Notes under the pieces: model-generated
Told to the model about the DNA's origin: nothing
The model's database searches: none
The model's input: only the letters and a program-made list of their open reading frames with translations
Made by a program: the position numbers and the translations under genes
NCBI RefSeq assembly: GCF_009711085.1
Contig: NZ_WMKA01000025.1
Span: 10,597 to 52,501 of the forward strand
Direction: 5' to 3'
Source: Cellulosimicrobium composti
GTDB taxonomy: Bacteria > Actinomycetota > Actinomycetes > Actinomycetales > Cellulomonadaceae
DNA length: 41,905 nt
In this document: piece after piece, positions 1 to 8,096 of the stretch
Layout: the number at the start of each line of letters is the position of its first letter
Position numbering within the stretch: position 1 is the stretch's first letter

Positions 1-19
1 CGGCCGGAGCCGAGTGGTT

Positions 20-1282
20 CTACCGCGGTGCGCCGGACTCGGCGGGCGCCGAGGCGTCGTCGGTCAGGGTGGCGACGACGACGCCCGCGGGGCGACGGCC
101 CACGAGCAGGATGATGCCCAGCCCCGCCACGGTGAGCACGACGCCGGTCCAGGCGGGCGCGAGGTAGCCCCACCCGGCGGCGATGACGAGCCCGCCGAGG
201 AACGCGCCGTTGGCGTTGCCGACGTTGAGCGCCGAGTGGCACAGGGCCGCACCGAGCGAGGGCGCCGCGGGCGAGAGGTCCATGAGGCGCGTCTGGAGCG
301 ACAGGCCGAGCACCTGCGACGTGACGCCGAGCAGGAAGAGCGCGAGCACCGCGGGCACCGGGTGCTGGCCCGTGAGGGCGAACAGCGCGAGCGTCACCCC
401 GGTCGAGACGAAGCCGAGGTAGACGGCGCGCATGACGGAGCGGTCGGCGAGCCGGCCCCCGAGCACCGTGCCGACCGTCATGCCGACGCCGAAGACGGCG
501 AGCACGACCGGCACCGCCCCCGACGACAGCCCGGTGACGCGCGTGATCGTCGGCTCCACGTAGGAGTAGACGGCGAACATGCCGCCGAACCCGATCGCGG
601 CGCCGACGAAGCCGGTCCAGAGCGGGCCGTTGCGCAGCGCGCCAAGCTCGCGGCGCACGGACGAGTCCTCGTTCCCCGCGCCCGCGGGGACGAGCCACCA
701 CAGGGCGGCGAGCGTGACGAGCCCGAGACCGCCCACGACGACGAACGCCGCGCGCCAGCCGAGCTGCTGCCCGACGAACGTCGACAGCGGCACGCCCACG
801 ACGTTCGCGATCGTCAGGCCCGCCATCATGGTCGCGACGGCGCGGCCGCGGCGGCCGGGGCCGGCGACTGCGGCGCCGACCGCCGCGCCGACGCCGAAGA
901 ACGCGCCGTGCGGCAGGCCCGCGAGGAACCGCCCGGCGACGAGGGTCTCGATGCTGCCCGCGGTCGCGGAGAACAGGTTCCCGAGCGTGTAGAACGCCAT
1001 GAGCGCGAGGAGAAGCGTCTTGCGGGGCAGTCGCGCGGCCGCGACCGTGAGGAGCGGCGCGCCGACGACGACGCCGACCGCGTAGGCCGTGATGGCGTGC
1101 CCCGCGGTGGGGATCGAGACGTCGAGGTCGGTCGCGATGTCGGACAGCAGGCCCATCGTCGCGAACTCGGTCGTGCCGATCGTGAACCCGCCCATGGCGA
1201 GCGCGAGCAGCGCGGGACCGGCGCCGCGCAGGCGTCCGCCGCGCGCGTCGGGCTCGGCCGGGGGGGTGGTGCTGTCGGTCAT
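20..1282 (-). CDS. MFS transporter, DHA1 (AraJ/Cmx-like) family
   Basis: This 420-residue protein has about twelve hydrophobic segments and is a major facilitator exporter of the inner membrane. Near the N-terminus it carries the DHA1 signature GTTEFATMGLL, followed by an AYAVGVVVGAP segment and RLPRKTLLL after the second helix, as in AraJ and chloramphenicol or sugar-efflux proteins. Substrate cannot be told from sequence. I chose the ATG at 1282 because the family N-terminus (TM1 with the TEF motif) begins about 30 residues later and GAGGA lies about 8 bases upstream; the open frame continues upstream but shows no homology. It lies 100 bases downstream of the DtxR/MntR-type gene on the same strand, with a perfect 14-bp palindrome in the gap, so it may have its own regulated promoter. 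Confidence 0.88.
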   Translation of the reverse strand: MTDSTTPPAEPDARGGRLRGAGPALLALAMGGFTIGTTEFATMGLLSDIATDLDVSIPTAGHAITAYAVGVVVGAPLLTVAAARLPRKTLLLALMAFYTLGNLFSATAGSIETLVAGRFLAGLPHGAFFGVGAAVGAAVAGPGRRGRAVATMMAGLTIANVVGVPLSTFVGQQLGWRAAFVVVGGLGLVTLAALWWLVPAGAGNEDSSVRRELGALRNGPLWTGFVGAAIGFGGMFAVYSYVEPTITRVTGLSSGAVPVVLAVFGVGMTVGTVLGGRLADRSVMRAVYLGFVSTGVTLALFALTGQHPVPAVLALFLLGVTSQVLGLSLQTRLMDLSPAAPSLGAALCHSALNVGNANGAFLGGLVIAAGWGYLAPAWTGVVLTVAGLGIILLVGRRPAGVVVATLTDDASAPAESGAPR

Positions 1283-1322
1283 CGGTGTCCTCGTGCGTCG
1301 GGCCGAGCCCGGGTCGGGTCGG

Positions 1323-1336
1323 TCGAATCGATTCGA
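1323..1336. promoter_or_regulatory. Perfect 14-bp palindrome upstream of MFS gene
   Basis: TCGAATCGATTCGA reads the same on both strands and is AT-richer than its surroundings. It lies 41 bases upstream of the transporter start at 1282, a usual place for an operator. The cognate regulator is unknown; the adjacent DtxR-type protein is one candidate, but the sequence does not resemble a classical DtxR or MntR box. Confidence 0.45.
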
Positions 1337-1382
1337 GCGGTGTCGGCGACGTCGGCGACGAGTGTCAGGGCTGGTGGTCAGT

Positions 1383-2126
1383 CTAGGCGGGGACCGGCTC
1401 GCTGCGCACGACCCAGACGTGGTCGGCGGCGCGCAGGCCGAGCTGTGCGGGCGGCGTGGCACGACCCTCCGCGCGTCCCGCCTCCCCCGCGTCCGCACCG
1501 GCGGCGTCGGGGCGCGTCCACACGACCGACAGGATCCCGGCGTACTCGCGCCGCTCGCGCACCTCGACGCCCGTGTCCAGGCCCACGCCGATCTCCGCGA
1601 GGTAGCGCAGCACGTCCGGGTCCGCGTCGGAGATCCGCACGACCGTGCCGCGGTCACCCACGACGAGGTCGGCGAGCGGGACGGCGGGCGGCCGCACGAC
1701 GGTCCCGTCCGCGCCGGGGATCGGGTCCCCGTGGGGGTCGCGCGTCGGGTGGCCCAGGCGCGCGTCGATCCGGTCGATGAGCAGGTCGGAGACCGCGTGC
1801 TCGAGCACCTCCGCCTCGTCGTGGACCTCGTCCCACCCGTACCCGAGCTCGGAGACGAGGTAGGTCTCCAGGAGGCGGTGCCGACGGACCATCGCGAGCG
1901 CGAGGCTGCGGCCGCGCTCCGTGAGCGTGATGGCGCCGTACGGCGCGTGCTCGAGCAGGCCCTGGGCGCTCAGGCGGCGCACGGTCTCCGAGACCGTCGA
2001 GGCGCCGACGCCGATCCGCTCGGCGAGGAGCTTGGTCGTCACGCGCTCGTCGGACCACTCCTGCGCTCCCCAGACGACCTTGAGGTAGTCCTGGGCGACG
2101 GGGGTCAGATCGGTCGGGCGGTCCAC
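1383..2126 (-). CDS. DtxR-family metalloregulator with manganese-type ligands (MntR/SirR-like)
   Basis: This 247-residue cytoplasmic repressor has three parts: an N-terminal winged helix (about 1-70, helix-turn-helix around GVGASTVSETVRRL), a dimerisation and metal-binding domain (about 75-145), and a FeoA/SH3-like C-terminal domain (about 165-247). Visible candidate ligands are D13, H83, E87, H102, E106, E109 and H110. Aspartate at the position of DtxR M10 and glutamate at the position of DtxR C102 is the pattern of manganese-sensing MntR, not iron-sensing IdeR. A Gly/Ala-rich insert sits inside the SH3-like part (about residues 205-222). The GTG start lies six bases after a TAGGGT -10 hexamer, so the mRNA is probably leaderless. 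Targets are unknown; manganese uptake or export genes are expected from the family but none is adjacent. Confidence 0.87.
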   Translation of the reverse strand: MDRPTDLTPVAQDYLKVVWGAQEWSDERVTTKLLAERIGVGASTVSETVRRLSAQGLLEHAPYGAITLTERGRSLALAMVRRHRLLETYLVSELGYGWDEVHDEAEVLEHAVSDLLIDRIDARLGHPTRDPHGDPIPGADGTVVRPPAVPLADLVVGDRGTVVRISDADPDVLRYLAEIGVGLDTGVEVRERREYAGILSVVWTRPDAAGADAGEAGRAEGRATPPAQLGLRAADHVWVVRSEPVPA

Positions 2127-2132
2127 CCGACC

Positions 2133-2138
2133 ACCCTA
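2133..2138 (-). promoter_or_regulatory. -10 element (TAGGGT) of the DtxR-family gene
   Basis: On the minus strand TAGGGT is followed by exactly six bases (GGTCGG) and then the GTG start at 2126. Transcription starting about 7 bases after the hexamer would begin at the start codon, giving a leaderless mRNA. No good -35 is visible. Confidence 0.5.
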
Positions 2139-2161
2139 GGTCACGGGGCCGCGCGGGCGGC

Positions 2162-2866
2162 TCAGGGGCTCACGGGGCGGACGAGCTCGAGCCGCACCTC
2201 GACCGTGCCGACGTCGTCGACCTGGACGGGCGCGTCGGGCGGCACGGCGATCCCGTAGTCCGAGAAGCGCACGCCGATCGCGCCCGTGGCGAGCACCCCG
2301 GAGCCCGACCGCTGCGCCTCGAGCGCGACGGTCACCGACCGGGTCTCGTCGCGGATCGTCAGCGCCCCGGGGGCCTCGAGCCGGACGGGCTCCGTCGTGG
2401 AACCGAGCGCGCTCACGTCGAGCGGCGCGGTGAGCGAGAAGAGCGTGGTCGGGTACAGGTCCGTCTCGAGCGCCTGCTGGAGCTGGCGGTCCGCGACCGA
2501 CGAGCCCGTCCGCAGGGTCGTCGTCGCGACCGTGACCGTCGCCGTCCGGAGCTCGCCGCCCTGGACGCGGAACGACCCCGAGACGTCCGGGGTGACGCCG
2601 AGGAGCACCGCCTCGTCCGCGGGCACGTCCAGCACCTCGGCGCGGAACCCGGCCTCGGAGCCCGGTCCGACGACCCACACGCCGTCCACGTCGAACGGGC
2701 CGGGCGGCGCGGGCGCGGCGGACGCCGTCTCCTCCCCCGGCGACTGCAGGCCCAGCGGCGGCGGGGTGCGACCCTCCTGCACCTCCGAGTACACGAAGGG
2801 CGCGAGGAGCACCACGACGAGCGCGAGGACCACCGACACGACGATCCAGCGCGTGGACCTGCTCAT
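2162..2866 (-). CDS. YceI-family lipid-binding-like protein, membrane-anchored
   Basis: The 234-residue product starts with a single hydrophobic helix (about residues 7-28), then a Pro/Ala/Glu-rich stretch, then a YceI-like domain (about 58-230). YceI proteins form a lipocalin-like beta-barrel that binds isoprenoid or amide lipids. Family features seen are a GFRAEVLDV strand, the VSGSFRVQGGEL strand, the DLYPTTLFSLTAP segment (the usual S-x-x-FPxATF-type strand) and a C-terminal strand ending VEVRLELVRP. The anchor places the domain outside the membrane. CAGGAT lies six bases before the ATG and AGGATGG could also serve as a ribosome site. It ends 36 bases before the DtxR-type gene on the same strand. 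The ligand is unknown. Confidence 0.85.
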   Translation of the reverse strand: MSRSTRWIVVSVVLALVVVLLAPFVYSEVQEGRTPPPLGLQSPGEETASAAPAPPGPFDVDGVWVVGPGSEAGFRAEVLDVPADEAVLLGVTPDVSGSFRVQGGELRTATVTVATTTLRTGSSVADRQLQQALETDLYPTTLFSLTAPLDVSALGSTTEPVRLEAPGALTIRDETRSVTVALEAQRSGSGVLATGAIGVRFSDYGIAVPPDAPVQVDDVGTVEVRLELVRPVSP

Positions 2867-2886
2867 ACGCCCATCCTGCCGTCCGG

Positions 2887-2917
2887 GACGGCGCGCGGCG
2901 AGGACCGGCGCGCCGTC
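2887..2917 (-). terminator. Hairpin directly after the metallophosphoesterase gene
   Basis: A perfect 10-bp inverted repeat (2887-2896 with 2908-2917, arm GACGGCGCGC) with an 11-base loop abuts the stop codon at 2918-2920. There is no U-tract, as is usual for terminators in very GC-rich actinobacteria. Confidence 0.55.
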
Positions 2918-4864
2918 TCAGCCCTGCGGAGCACCGCCGGACGGCGCGTCGCCGGGCGTCCCGGCCGGGTCGCCGTCGTCCGTGCCGACCTCGCCGCTCT
3001 CGCCCTCGAGCGGCGCGTCGGGCACGGGCACGCCGGACGGGGTCGGCCACGCGATGCGCGGCCAGACCTTCGCCGACTCGTCCGTCCCGACCTGCACGAG
3101 CTGCCAGTCGACGATGCGCCGCTGCTGCGGGTCGAAGCGCAGCACGGTCATCTCCGCGGTGCCCTTGAGCGGGCCGATGCGCAGCTGGTCCTTCACGGCG
3201 CCGGCCGTGCTGCCGCTGACGTACCGCACGCCGCCGCCGAACCGGACCGGACCGGAGCGGGTGTGCATGTGGCCCGAGACCTGGTTCGGCACGCACGCCG
3301 AGTCGAGCGCCTCGTTGCCCATGCGCGGGGTGTGGATGAGCAGGAGGTCGACGCCGTCGCCGTCCTCCTGCGCCGCGCACGCGACCTCCGTGAGCCGGGC
3401 CGCGTACTCCTCGGGCGTCTCCTCGCGCGGGGGCTGGCTCCCGAGGCCGAGCCGCGTCTCGAGCGGGTCGCGGTCGCCCAGGATCCTGATGCCCTCGACC
3501 TCGACGATCTTCCCGTCCAGGACGGTCTGGCCGTTGGCGCGCTCCTGCGCGGAGGTCTCGACGCTGTCGTGGTTGCCGTCGGCCACGACCATCGTCACGC
3601 CCTGGGGCACCGCGGACGCGAACGAGTCGACGCAGAACGACTCGACGGCGGTGCCGTTCATCGTCGTGTCGCCCGCGTTGAGGACGACGGTCGCGCCCGA
3701 GCGCTCGACGGCCGTCCGGATGAGCGGGGCCATGCCGGTGTTGCAGTGCAGGTCGCTGACCACGAGGAGCGTGACGAGGTCCTCCTCGGCCGCGGGCTCC
3801 GGCGTCGGCTCCTCGTCGTCGCCCGAGGTGTCGCCGCTCGCTCCGCCGTCCCGGTCGCCGGCGTCCTCCTCGCCGGTCGCGGCGTCGTCGGTCGCGTCAC
3901 CCGTCGCGTCCGCGCCGGGCGCACCCTCGTCGGTGGTCTCGTCGCCCGTCGCGCCCTCACCGCCGGTGGTGCCGGTGTCGTCCGCGCCGGCGGGGGGCGC
4001 CTCGTCGGCGCCGGTCGCCGTACCGTCGCCGGTCGGCGCGTCGGTCGGGTCGTCGTCGGACGCCGGGACGGCGTCGAGCCGCGGACGCGTGAGGCGCTGG
4101 ATGTGCTCCCGGCGCTCCCACGCCGCCTCGAGGTTGGCGTTGGCGCGCGCGTAGAAGTCCTCGTTCTCGCGGTAGAGGTCGATGAGCATCGCGCCGTACG
4201 TGTCGACGACGCCCGCGAGCCTGCCCGTGATGCGGGCACCCTCGAGCGGGGTCCCGTCGAAGACGACGGACGCGCGCTGGGACGGGCCGCGCGTCGTCCC
4301 GGGGTCGCTCGCGGCGAGGGACGCCGCGACGAGCGACACGAGGACGACGCTCGCGGTGATCTCGTACGTGCGCGGCGCGACGCGCTCGCTGAGCTCGCGC
4401 CGGCGCGACGCCCCGAGCAGGAGGTAGAGGCCGCCGCCCGCGAGCCCGACGACGACGATCGCGAACCCGGTGCGGCGCAGCGCGTCGGCCACGAGGGCGC
4501 GCGTGACGGAGCTGATCGTCTCCTGCGGGCCGCCGAAGAAGCGCAGGTAGTCCTCGAGGTCCTGCGTCAGCCCTTCGAGCGTGTCGGCCTGCCCGACGGC
4601 GGTGAGGTCGGCGGGGATCTCCTCGACCGTGACGTCCACGCCGAGGCCGAGCGGGAGCGGGGAACGGATCTGGATCGTGCCGAGCGGGCCCAGGTCGACG
4701 GTGACGAGGTCGTTCGTCGTCACCTCGTAGCGCGCCTCGTGCGGGCCGAGGCTGCGCTCGGCCGTCGCCGTCGTGACTCCCCACACGACGCACGGGACGA
4801 GTGCGAGGAGGACGGCGAGGGTCCAGCGGACCCAGCGCGGCGGGGTGCGGTGCGGGCGGCTCAT
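2918..4864 (-). CDS. Membrane-anchored metallophosphoesterase with long acidic linker
   Basis: The 648-residue protein has three hydrophobic helices (about 12-34, 132-151, 168-187), an all-polar region, a low-complexity Asp/Gly/Thr/Ala-rich linker (about 268-365) and a calcineurin-like phosphoesterase domain. The metal-binding motifs are clear: D371-L-H373, N396-A-G-D399, G430-N-H-D433, H511, and G531-H-M-H534. Members hydrolyse phosphomono- or diesters with two metal ions. Topology probably places the catalytic domain outside the cell, but this is inference. The ATG at 4864 gives a sensible first transmembrane segment; the open frame upstream runs through the neighbouring exporter gene in another frame. 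A C-terminal Gly/Asp/Pro-rich tail follows the catalytic domain. The substrate is unknown, and the N-terminal domain has no function I can name. Confidence 0.85.
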   Translation of the reverse strand: MSRPHRTPPRWVRWTLAVLLALVPCVVWGVTTATAERSLGPHEARYEVTTNDLVTVDLGPLGTIQIRSPLPLGLGVDVTVEEIPADLTAVGQADTLEGLTQDLEDYLRFFGGPQETISSVTRALVADALRRTGFAIVVVGLAGGGLYLLLGASRRRELSERVAPRTYEITASVVLVSLVAASLAASDPGTTRGPSQRASVVFDGTPLEGARITGRLAGVVDTYGAMLIDLYRENEDFYARANANLEAAWERREHIQRLTRPRLDAVPASDDDPTDAPTGDGTATGADEAPPAGADDTGTTGGEGATGDETTDEGAPGADATGDATDDAATGEEDAGDRDGGASGDTSGDDEEPTPEPAAEEDLVTLLVVSDLHCNTGMAPLIRTAVERSGATVVLNAGDTTMNGTAVESFCVDSFASAVPQGVTMVVADGNHDSVETSAQERANGQTVLDGKIVEVEGIRILGDRDPLETRLGLGSQPPREETPEEYAARLTEVACAAQEDGDGVDLLLIHTPRMGNEALDSACVPNQVSGHMHTRSGPVRFGGGVRYVSGSTAGAVKDQLRIGPLKGTAEMTVLRFDPQQRRIVDWQLVQVGTDESAKVWPRIAWPTPSGVPVPDAPLEGESGEVGTDDGDPAGTPGDAPSGGAPQG

Positions 4865-4912
4865 CACCGCCCAGCCTCCCGGATCCGGGCCCGCGTCGCC
4901 AACTGCGTCCAC

Positions 4913-4944
4913 CGCCCCGCGCCCCGCTCGCACGGGGCGGGGCG
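4913..4944 (-). terminator. Hairpin downstream of the DHA2 exporter
   Basis: Two stacked 6-bp stems (4913-4918 with 4939-4944; 4921-4926 with 4933-4938), a two-base bulge and a 6-base loop lie between the exporter stop at 4962 and the next gene. No U-tract is present. Confidence 0.5.
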
Positions 4945-4961
4945 CAGCGGGCGGCGGGACG

Positions 4962-6530
4962 TCAGGACCGCGCGCCGCGCAGCGTGACGAGCGCCACGCC
5001 CGCGGCGACGAGCATGAGCACCACGCCGATGAGCGACGTCGTGCCCACGCCGCTGCCGAACGCCGCGTGCGCGGAGTCGAGCAGGGCCTGCGCCGGCCCG
5101 GCGGGGAGGGTCGCGGCGACCTGGGTCGCGCCACCGAGCGTCTCGGCCGCCGCGGCGGCGTCGGCCGCGGGCACGCCCGCCGGGACGACGACGTTCGCGT
5201 GGTAGGAGGCCGTGAGGATGCTCCCGAGGACGGCTGTCCCGAGCACGGCGCCCACCTCGTACGCGGTCTCCGAGATCGCGGACGCGGCACCCGCCTTCTC
5301 GGCCGGGACCGACGACACGATGAGGTCGTTGGAGACCGTCTCGGCCGCGCCGACGCCGAGCGACAGCACGACGAACGCCCCGACGAGCAGGCCGAGCGTG
5401 CTCTGCCCCGCGCCCGCGGCGACGACCGCGTACCCGACCGCGGAGAACACCAGTGCGACGGCGACGACGTGCGCGGGCCGCACGCGGCGCACGACCCGCA
5501 CGACCGCGAGCCCCGCGACGATCATGACGAGCAGGCCGGGCAGCAGCGCGACGCCCGCCTGCATCGGCGTGAGGCCGAGCACGAGCTGCACGTCCTGGGA
5601 GACGAAGAACAGGAACCCGACGAGCGAGAACACGGACAGCAGGTTGACGAGCACGGCCCCGCTGAACGCGCCGCGCGTGAAGAGCCGCACGTCGAGCATC
5701 GGGTCGGGGCGTCGCAGCTGGCGGCGCACGAACAGCGCCCCCGCGACCAGCCCGACGACGACGCTGCCGACCGCGAGCGTGCTCACTCCGGACTTCGCGA
5801 GGGTCTTGATGCCGAGGACGACGGGGGTCATCGTCGCCATGACGAGCGCGATCGACACGACGTCGACGCGCCCCGGCGCGGGGTCGCGCGACTCGGGCAC
5901 GAAGAACGGCGCGAGCGCGAGCAGGAGCACGAGCACGGGGACGGCGAGGAGGAAGACCGAGCCCCACCAGTAGTGCTCGAGCAGGAACCCGCCGACGATC
6001 GGGCCGAGGGCCGACCCGGCCGCGAACCCCGCCGCCCAGATCGCGATGGCGAGGCGGCGCTCCTCGCGGTCGACGAAGACGTTGCGCAGGAGCGAGAGCG
6101 TCGACGGCATGAGCATCGCGCCGAAGAGGCCGAGCGCGGCGCGGGACGCGACGAGCGCGCCGGCCGTCGGCGCGTAGGCGGCGACGACCGACACGGCCGC
6201 GAACCCCACGGCACCGACGAGCAGCAGCCGGCGGCGGCCGACCCGGTCGGCGAACGAGCCCATGGGCACGAGCAGGCCCGCGAGCACGAGGGGGTAGACG
6301 TCGATGATCCACAGGAGCTGCGTCCCGCTGGGGCGCAGGGACTCGGAGATCTGCGGCAGCGCGAAGCTCAGCACGGTGTTGTCGATCGACACGAGCAGCA
6401 CCGGGAGCATGAGCACGGCGAGCGCGAACCAGCGGCCGGCGGCGCCGCGCACGGGTCCGCGCGTCGCCGACGCGTGTGGTGCGGGCGAGGTCGGGGTGGT
6501 CGTCGGGGTCGTCGTCACCGGGGTCGTCAC
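4962..6530 (-). CDS. MFS drug exporter, DHA2 family (QacA/SmvA-like, 14 TM)
   Basis: The 522-residue product has a Thr/Pro-rich cytoplasmic N-terminus (1-30) and about fourteen transmembrane helices. Family marks are the motif D1-like LLVSIDNTVLSFALPQI in TM1, LLWIIDVYPLVLAGLLVPMG, the loop motif ADRVGRRRLLLVGA, and motif C in TM5 (SALGPIVGGFLLEHYWW). It should export cationic or amphiphilic drugs by proton antiport, like SmvA and QacA. The GTG at 6530 is preceded by AAGGA about 10 bases upstream. It is divergent from a TetR regulator and a perfect palindrome lies in the intergenic region, so substrate-induced derepression is likely. Confidence 0.9.
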   Translation of the reverse strand: MTTPVTTTPTTTPTSPAPHASATRGPVRGAAGRWFALAVLMLPVLLVSIDNTVLSFALPQISESLRPSGTQLLWIIDVYPLVLAGLLVPMGSFADRVGRRRLLLVGAVGFAAVSVVAAYAPTAGALVASRAALGLFGAMLMPSTLSLLRNVFVDREERRLAIAIWAAGFAAGSALGPIVGGFLLEHYWWGSVFLLAVPVLVLLLALAPFFVPESRDPAPGRVDVVSIALVMATMTPVVLGIKTLAKSGVSTLAVGSVVVGLVAGALFVRRQLRRPDPMLDVRLFTRGAFSGAVLVNLLSVFSLVGFLFFVSQDVQLVLGLTPMQAGVALLPGLLVMIVAGLAVVRVVRRVRPAHVVAVALVFSAVGYAVVAAGAGQSTLGLLVGAFVVLSLGVGAAETVSNDLIVSSVPAEKAGAASAISETAYEVGAVLGTAVLGSILTASYHANVVVPAGVPAADAAAAAETLGGATQVAATLPAGPAQALLDSAHAAFGSGVGTTSLIGVVLMLVAAGVALVTLRGARS

Positions 6531-6592
6531 GGCGAGGGTCCTTCCACGTCATTCCTGGCGGTCGGGGCGACGCGGTGGCGTCGAACTTCCAA

Positions 6593-6606
6593 ACCGTCCG
6601 GACGGT
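6593..6606. promoter_or_regulatory. TetR-type operator, perfect 14-bp palindrome
   Basis: ACCGTCCGGACGGT is fully palindromic and lies between the divergent DHA2 exporter (start 6530) and TetR gene (start 6756). On the minus strand it directly follows TACTGT, a good -10 for the exporter, so a bound repressor would cover its transcription start. Confidence 0.72.
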
Positions 6607-6742
6607 ACAGTAACAACGCCGGGCCGCGTGCTCATCCGCGCAGCGGTGTGACGTCGCGCACCACCCCTTCCCAGGCGGCCGCGCTCCCCCGGGCGGGGAC
6701 CTCGGGTCGGGGCGCCCGGGTCGGGGCGCCGCGCCCTCCCAC

Positions 6743-6748
6743 TACCCT
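6743..6748 (+). promoter_or_regulatory. -10 element (TACCCT) of the TetR gene
   Basis: TACCCT is followed by seven bases and the ATG at 6756. There is no Shine-Dalgarno sequence between them, so a leaderless mRNA is likely. Confidence 0.45.
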
Positions 6749-6755
6749 CGGAACC

Positions 6756-7400
6756 ATGCCGCCGCCCCCCGCCGCCCGCGCCAAGGTCCTGCGCGCGTAC
6801 GCGTCCCTGCTCGTCGAGCAGGGCGAGCGCGCCGCCACGCTCGAGGCCGTCGCGGAGCGCGCCGGGGTCTCCAAGGGCGGCCTGCTCTACCACTTCGGGT
6901 CCAAGGACGCGCTCGCCGACGGGCTCACCGAGCACCTGCGCGAGCTCACCGCCGCCGACGTCGACGCGATGCGCGCCGCGTCCGCGGGTGCCGTCGACTA
7001 CCTCATCCGCACCTCGACCCTCGTCGACACCGAGTTCGAGCTCGTCTACCTCGCCGTCTCACGCCTCGCGCAAGGGTCGTACCCGCACGCCCGCGCCGCG
7101 CTCGACGGCGCGCACGACGCGTGGACCCGCGCCGTGCTCGACGAGGTCGGCGACCCCGTCGTCGCGCGCGCGATCGTCCTGCTCAGCGACGGGCTCTACG
7201 CGCACGCGGCGCTGAGCAGCGACGCGCTCGGCCGTGCCGCGGCGGGCGCCGAGGCCGACGACGCCGCCCCCGCCCCCGGGGACGACCTCGCCTTCCGCGG
7301 CCCCAGGCCGGGCGACGACGTCGACGACCTCCTCGCGCTCCTCAACGAGATCGTGGACCTACGGCGCCCGGGTGGAGCGCACGAGGCGCTCGACGACTGA
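6756..7400 (+). CDS. TetR-family repressor
   Basis: The 214-residue protein has a TetR N-terminal DNA-binding domain (about 8-55) with the helix-turn-helix around AVAERAGVSKGGLLYHFGSK (residues 31-50), the most conserved stretch of the family. The C-terminal ligand and dimerisation domain is variable, with an Asp/Ala-rich loop near 165-190. It is divergent from the DHA2 exporter at 4962-6530 and most likely represses it through the palindrome at 6593-6606. Because the operator lies about 150 bases from its own start, autoregulation is less certain. The ligand would be the exporter's drug substrate; its identity cannot be read from sequence. Confidence 0.9.
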   Translation: MPPPPAARAKVLRAYASLLVEQGERAATLEAVAERAGVSKGGLLYHFGSKDALADGLTEHLRELTAADVDAMRAASAGAVDYLIRTSTLVDTEFELVYLAVSRLAQGSYPHARAALDGAHDAWTRAVLDEVGDPVVARAIVLLSDGLYAHAALSSDALGRAAAGAEADDAAPAPGDDLAFRGPRPGDDVDDLLALLNEIVDLRRPGGAHEALDD

Positions 7401-7510
7401 GTCAGCACGCCCGAGAGGCACCCTGCCGCGCGGGCGCACCGTCGCGTCGTCGCGGACTGGCGCCGGGGCCCCTCGAGCGTGGCCGGTCGAGAGCCGACGT
7501 CAGGGCGGTG

Positions 7511-7963
7511 TCAGCCGTCGTACGCCGCGCGCAGCGGCTCCAGGTCGAGCTTGGACTGGGTCATCATCACGTCGACGACGCGCTGCACCTTGGCCTGGTC
7601 GGAGTCCTGGAGCATGTCGAGGAACTCGACGGGGACCACCTGCCAGGAGAGCCCGAACCGGTCCTTGAGCCACCCGCACTGCGACTCCTCGCCGCCGTCG
7701 GTGAGCGCGGCCCAGTACTCGTCGACCTCCTCCTGCGACTCGCACTCGATGACGAACGACACGGCCTCGGTGAAGGAGACCTGCGGCCCGCCGTTGATGC
7801 CGACGAAGCGCTGACCGGCGAGGGTGAACTCCGCGGACAGGACCGACCCGTCGGGCTGGCGGAGCACGTCGCCGGTCTTCGCGTCCGGGAACACGCTCGA
7901 GTAGAAGGCGATCGCCTCCTCGAGGTCGTCGTCGAACCACAGGCTGGGCACGATCGCGCGCAT
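7511..7963 (-). CDS. VOC / PhnB-like protein (3-demethylubiquinone methyltransferase-type domain)
   Basis: The 150-residue protein begins MRAIVPSLWFDDDLEEAIAF and contains PDGSVLSAEFTLAGQRFVGINGG, FVIECESQEEVDEYWAAL, CGWLKDRFGLSWQVVP and a C-terminal KVQRVVDVMMTQSKLDL. This is the pattern of the PhnB / 3-dmu-9_3-mt branch of the vicinal oxygen chelate superfamily. Despite the family name these proteins are not proven methyltransferases, and no reaction can be assigned. The ATG at 7963 is preceded by GACGGAGAC, a usable ribosome site. It stands alone between the TetR gene and ku, on the minus strand. Confidence 0.87.
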   Translation of the reverse strand: MRAIVPSLWFDDDLEEAIAFYSSVFPDAKTGDVLRQPDGSVLSAEFTLAGQRFVGINGGPQVSFTEAVSFVIECESQEEVDEYWAALTDGGEESQCGWLKDRFGLSWQVVPVEFLDMLQDSDQAKVQRVVDVMMTQSKLDLEPLRAAYDG

Positions 7964-7991
7964 CGTCGTCTCCGTCCGTCGCAGGTGTCGC

Positions 7992-8009
7992 GGAGGCCGG
8001 TCGGCCTCC
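7992..8009. repeat. 18-bp inverted repeat between ku and the VOC gene
   Basis: GGAGGCCG (7992-7999) and CGGCCTCC (8002-8009) are exact inverted copies around two bases. It lies downstream of ku and 29 bases upstream of the VOC start, so it could be a ku terminator or an operator for the VOC gene. Confidence 0.4.
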
Positions 8010-8096
8010 CCTTCCCTCCGACCGTGCGGACCTTGCGAACTCATCGCCCGCGCACGTCGGCCCGGCCGGCCGCGGCGGACGGCGGACGCGCGAGCG

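Noticed and set aside
14-1780. Very long open frames on the plus strand across minus-strand genes, such as 14-1780, 4773-6700 and 9621-10529
   Set aside because: They are antisense shadows. In GC-rich DNA stop codons are rare in the other frames. The translations are rich in Arg, Gly and Pro without domain matches, while the minus-strand frames show clear families.
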